Shown one piece after another: positions 9,819 through 12,073 of a DNA stretch of 12,073 nucleotides. The notes under the pieces were generated by a model that was not told the DNA's origin, made no database searches, and saw nothing but the letters and a program-made list of their open reading frames with translations. The position numbers and the translations under genes are program-made. The stretch lies in contig LSSL01006756.1 of assembly GCA_001953115.1 (NCBI GenBank), forward strand, positions 1 to 12,073, read 5' to 3'. This stretch comes from Smittium mucronatum (Eukaryota > Kickxellomycota > Harpellomycetes > Harpellales > Legeriomycetaceae). The number at the start of each line of letters is the position of its first letter. Position 1 is the stretch's first letter.

Positions 9819-11505
9819 AAAAATAATTTTTTTTAATACTAAAAAATATTTATCAATAGAAAATCACCAATCATTTCTGAAGGAATTCATGGTAAAATTT
9901 AATAAATTAATTTTTACTTTTTTAAAGATTTTTAGGATAAACTATAAATTTGATTCACTACTTGAAAACCAATTTCAACTATTCTTAAATTAGAAAGTAT
10001 CAGATACAATCAGGTTTTATTATTTTTGTTTCTGGACTTGAAAATATATAAAAATTCAACAAATATCGGAAAATTTTCCATTATAGAGCAAACTAATCAA
10101 TCCATAACCAATTTATAGCTAATATTTTAATAAAAATGCTCAAACCCATCATAATATAAGAAAATTACTAATATTTTTTTTTAAAAAATTATTATCTTGA
10201 AATGAGAAAAATATCAAAATTTTAATCCCAACAAACATTTTTTAACCGGATAATATGGTTTTAAGGTTATATTAGATGATGATTTTCATGAAATAAGGAT
10301 TTAGTAAATATTTTTAGGTTTATGGTAATATTTTTCGATATAAAGATTTTTTTTTCCTTAAATAATTTTAAGGGTTATTTCAGAATATTCAAATTTTTAA
10401 TAATAACATAATATTTAGAATTTATTATTTTATAATACATACTTACAGATACAAGCAGCGTTTTTTTCCATTTTTTTAGTCTCTTTCTAAACTATAGTTT
10501 AACTAACTTTATCAATAAAAAAATAAAATTCATTGGAAATATCTCATAATTTTATCACAAAAACCTTGTTTTCATTATAAATTTTTTATAAATCAATAAT
10601 TTTTCAAGTTGTGGTTAATTTTAAATTCTATAAAAGATAACCAAATTAATCAAAATGGGTTATTTTTTTTGAAAAAGCCCACATAAAATTTTATATAACA
10701 CTCATTTAATCCTTAAATTTATTGAAGTTTCAAAAGTTTTGGATCTATTATTGTTTCAAAAGTCATTAAAATATTAATTTTCTAAATATTTAATGAAAAA
10801 AAAAAATCGTAATGATAAGTAAAATTTTGGTTTAAAATTTCGAAGTTCTACTATATTTATCTTTTCTTCCAATAAAATATTTGCAATAATACCTTTTTTT
10901 TTTTGGAAATTTGCAAAGATTTTACCTTATAATTTTAAATTAAATTAAGTTATTTTATCGATATAAAAAAATTTATAATTTATAATTTTTTGGAAGTTTT
11001 CAGAATTAATGGGATTTGATTTTTTTCGATATTTATTTTCTCTTTTTTTTTTGGATTATTCTTAATTGTGGCAATTTTTTTATGGGTTTATCTATTTGAA
11101 TAAGGTATTGGTAAAATTTCTGTTTAGAACAATTATCCTTTAATTAGAATATGTTATTGTCCAAAATTTGATAACTTTATGAAAAATGCTAAATTTATCA
11201 CTATGAAAATTAAAAATCGATTAAATCATATTTTTATCATATTAATTAGACTATTTCACATCTTTTTTCAAATTCAAAATAAAACTCATCATTTATGCTA
11301 AAAAAAAAAAGCGGCTGCAAAGCTTCACATTATTTCAAATAGTTAATTATATCTTATTATTTAAATTAAAATAAAAAATCAAACCCAAAATTACACTTAT
11401 AATTATATTTAGAGATTAAGTTTTACTAGCTTTTTCTGAAAAAATCAACATAGCATATATGTACTTTTATATTATTTACTTGCTTAGTCAAAATAATTAA
11501 TTTTA
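9819..11505. other. AT-rich stretch without a supportable gene
   Basis: About 1.7 kb with no supportable gene, RNA or dispersed repeat. It is marked only by homopolymer tracts: 11 A near 10796-10806, 11 T at 10894-10904 and about 10 T near 11043-11052. The region around 10880-11060 is markedly T-rich on the given strand, without any long frame on either strand. Confidence 0.6.
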
Positions 11506-12073
11506 AGATTTTTTAAACGTGTTAAAACTTGATTTTGATCGTTTTAAATTTATAAAAGTATAACTAGCTATATATCCAATTTAACTAGATATTAAAATCA
11601 TAAAAGATGTATTGACTTCCTATGCCAAAAATAATGTTCTAAATGAAATAATTTTTTGAATTATCAAAAACGAATGATTTAAAAATTTAAAGACCTTTAT
11701 TTTCTCTAAAAGGTATAGTAGATATTTATACTAAATTTGATTTTCCCACAAATCCTTATTTCATTTGAATTTAATATTATCTAGTATCACCACTTCATCA
11801 ATAATCAAACTCAGCTTCAAATTATCCCACCAAAAATTTATCATATCTTATAAATTTTAAATCACACCAGCTCTTAATCTAAAAAGCTTCATATCCGCTA
11901 TACTCTCATTCTTACAAAATTCAACAAAAATTTACACCAATTATTCAAAAATTTGAGCTAGCTCTATACCCACTTCCCCTACCTAAAATTAAACTTAATA
12001 TAGTAATCCTTGCTTTAAATAAACCCTATTTCTAATCTCTTGTAGCTCAGAGAATACTTGATACCATTATAGA
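11506..12073 (-). pseudogene. Possible decayed protein-coding gene, cut by the window edge
   Basis: From about 11750 to 12073 G+C rises to about 28%. I count 71 C against 17 G on plus, so the minus strand is G-rich, as coding strands often are. The minus frame starting at 12072 has G at codon positions 1, 2 and 3 in a 30/15/26 pattern over 104 codons, a coding-like order though only marginally significant. It reads EVGIELAQIFE (near 11974-11944), KNESIADMKLFRLRAGVI (near 11913-11860) and NFWWDNLKLSLIIDEVVILD (near 11838-11779), then a 36-codon open run at 11730-11623. It carries nine stops in its first 104 codons, and the other two frames are also broken. No complete gene survives. The high G with little C argues against a structured RNA. 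I do not recognise the family. The 5' end would lie beyond the window. Confidence 0.3.

Noticed and set aside
12032..12073. tRNA-like string TGTAGCTCAGAGAATAC at the right end
   Set aside because: It resembles a tRNA D-arm start, but the GCTC has no pairing GAGC, the loop lacks GG, and the rest would lie outside the window.

Overview
This is about 12.1 kb of extremely AT-rich DNA. Hand counts of sampled lines give roughly 15-18% G+C for most of it. I find no intact gene. The two longest open frames are 64 and 76 codons, which is about what stop-codon frequency alone predicts at this composition. All six frames are broken at close to the random rate. No rRNA, tRNA, CRISPR array, insertion sequence or complete operon is recognisable. 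The organism cannot be named. The composition, the lack of very long homopolymers, and one perfect Shine-Dalgarno-like 12-mer suggest eroded DNA of a reduced bacterial, endosymbiont or organelle-like genome. Intergenic DNA of a very AT-rich eukaryote is not excluded.

Layout. 1-749: featureless AT-rich DNA. About 750-1071 and 1698-2022: two arms of an ancient imperfect inverted repeat of about 320 bp each, 626 bp apart, anchored by a 15-bp perfect match and collinear flanking blocks. The right arm ends in a small patch of about 40% G+C. 2023-3728: no gene, but a sharply C-rich 22-bp island at 3064-3085. 3729-3782: two GC-rich 12-bp motifs that read as both a near-direct and an inverted repeat. 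3783-7529: no gene, interrupted by a (TA)13 microsatellite at 6237-6263. 7530-7541: the perfect complement of the bacterial 16S rRNA 3' tail, followed by a badly broken frame. 7945-8051: small local near-repeats and a dyad. 8052-11505: no gene, with one GC-anchored hairpin at 9791-9818.

The last ~320 bp (from about 11750) differ clearly. G+C rises to about 28%, and C outnumbers G about 4:1 on the given strand, so the minus strand is G-rich. One minus-strand frame shows codon-like G periodicity and short plausible peptides, but it has nine stops in 104 codons. I read this as the less-decayed edge of a dead minus-strand gene that may continue past the window.

No genes here can be shown to work together. 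The useful signals are the inverted duplication, the ribosome-binding-like site and the composition change at the right edge. Everything else is best treated as non-coding until shown otherwise.
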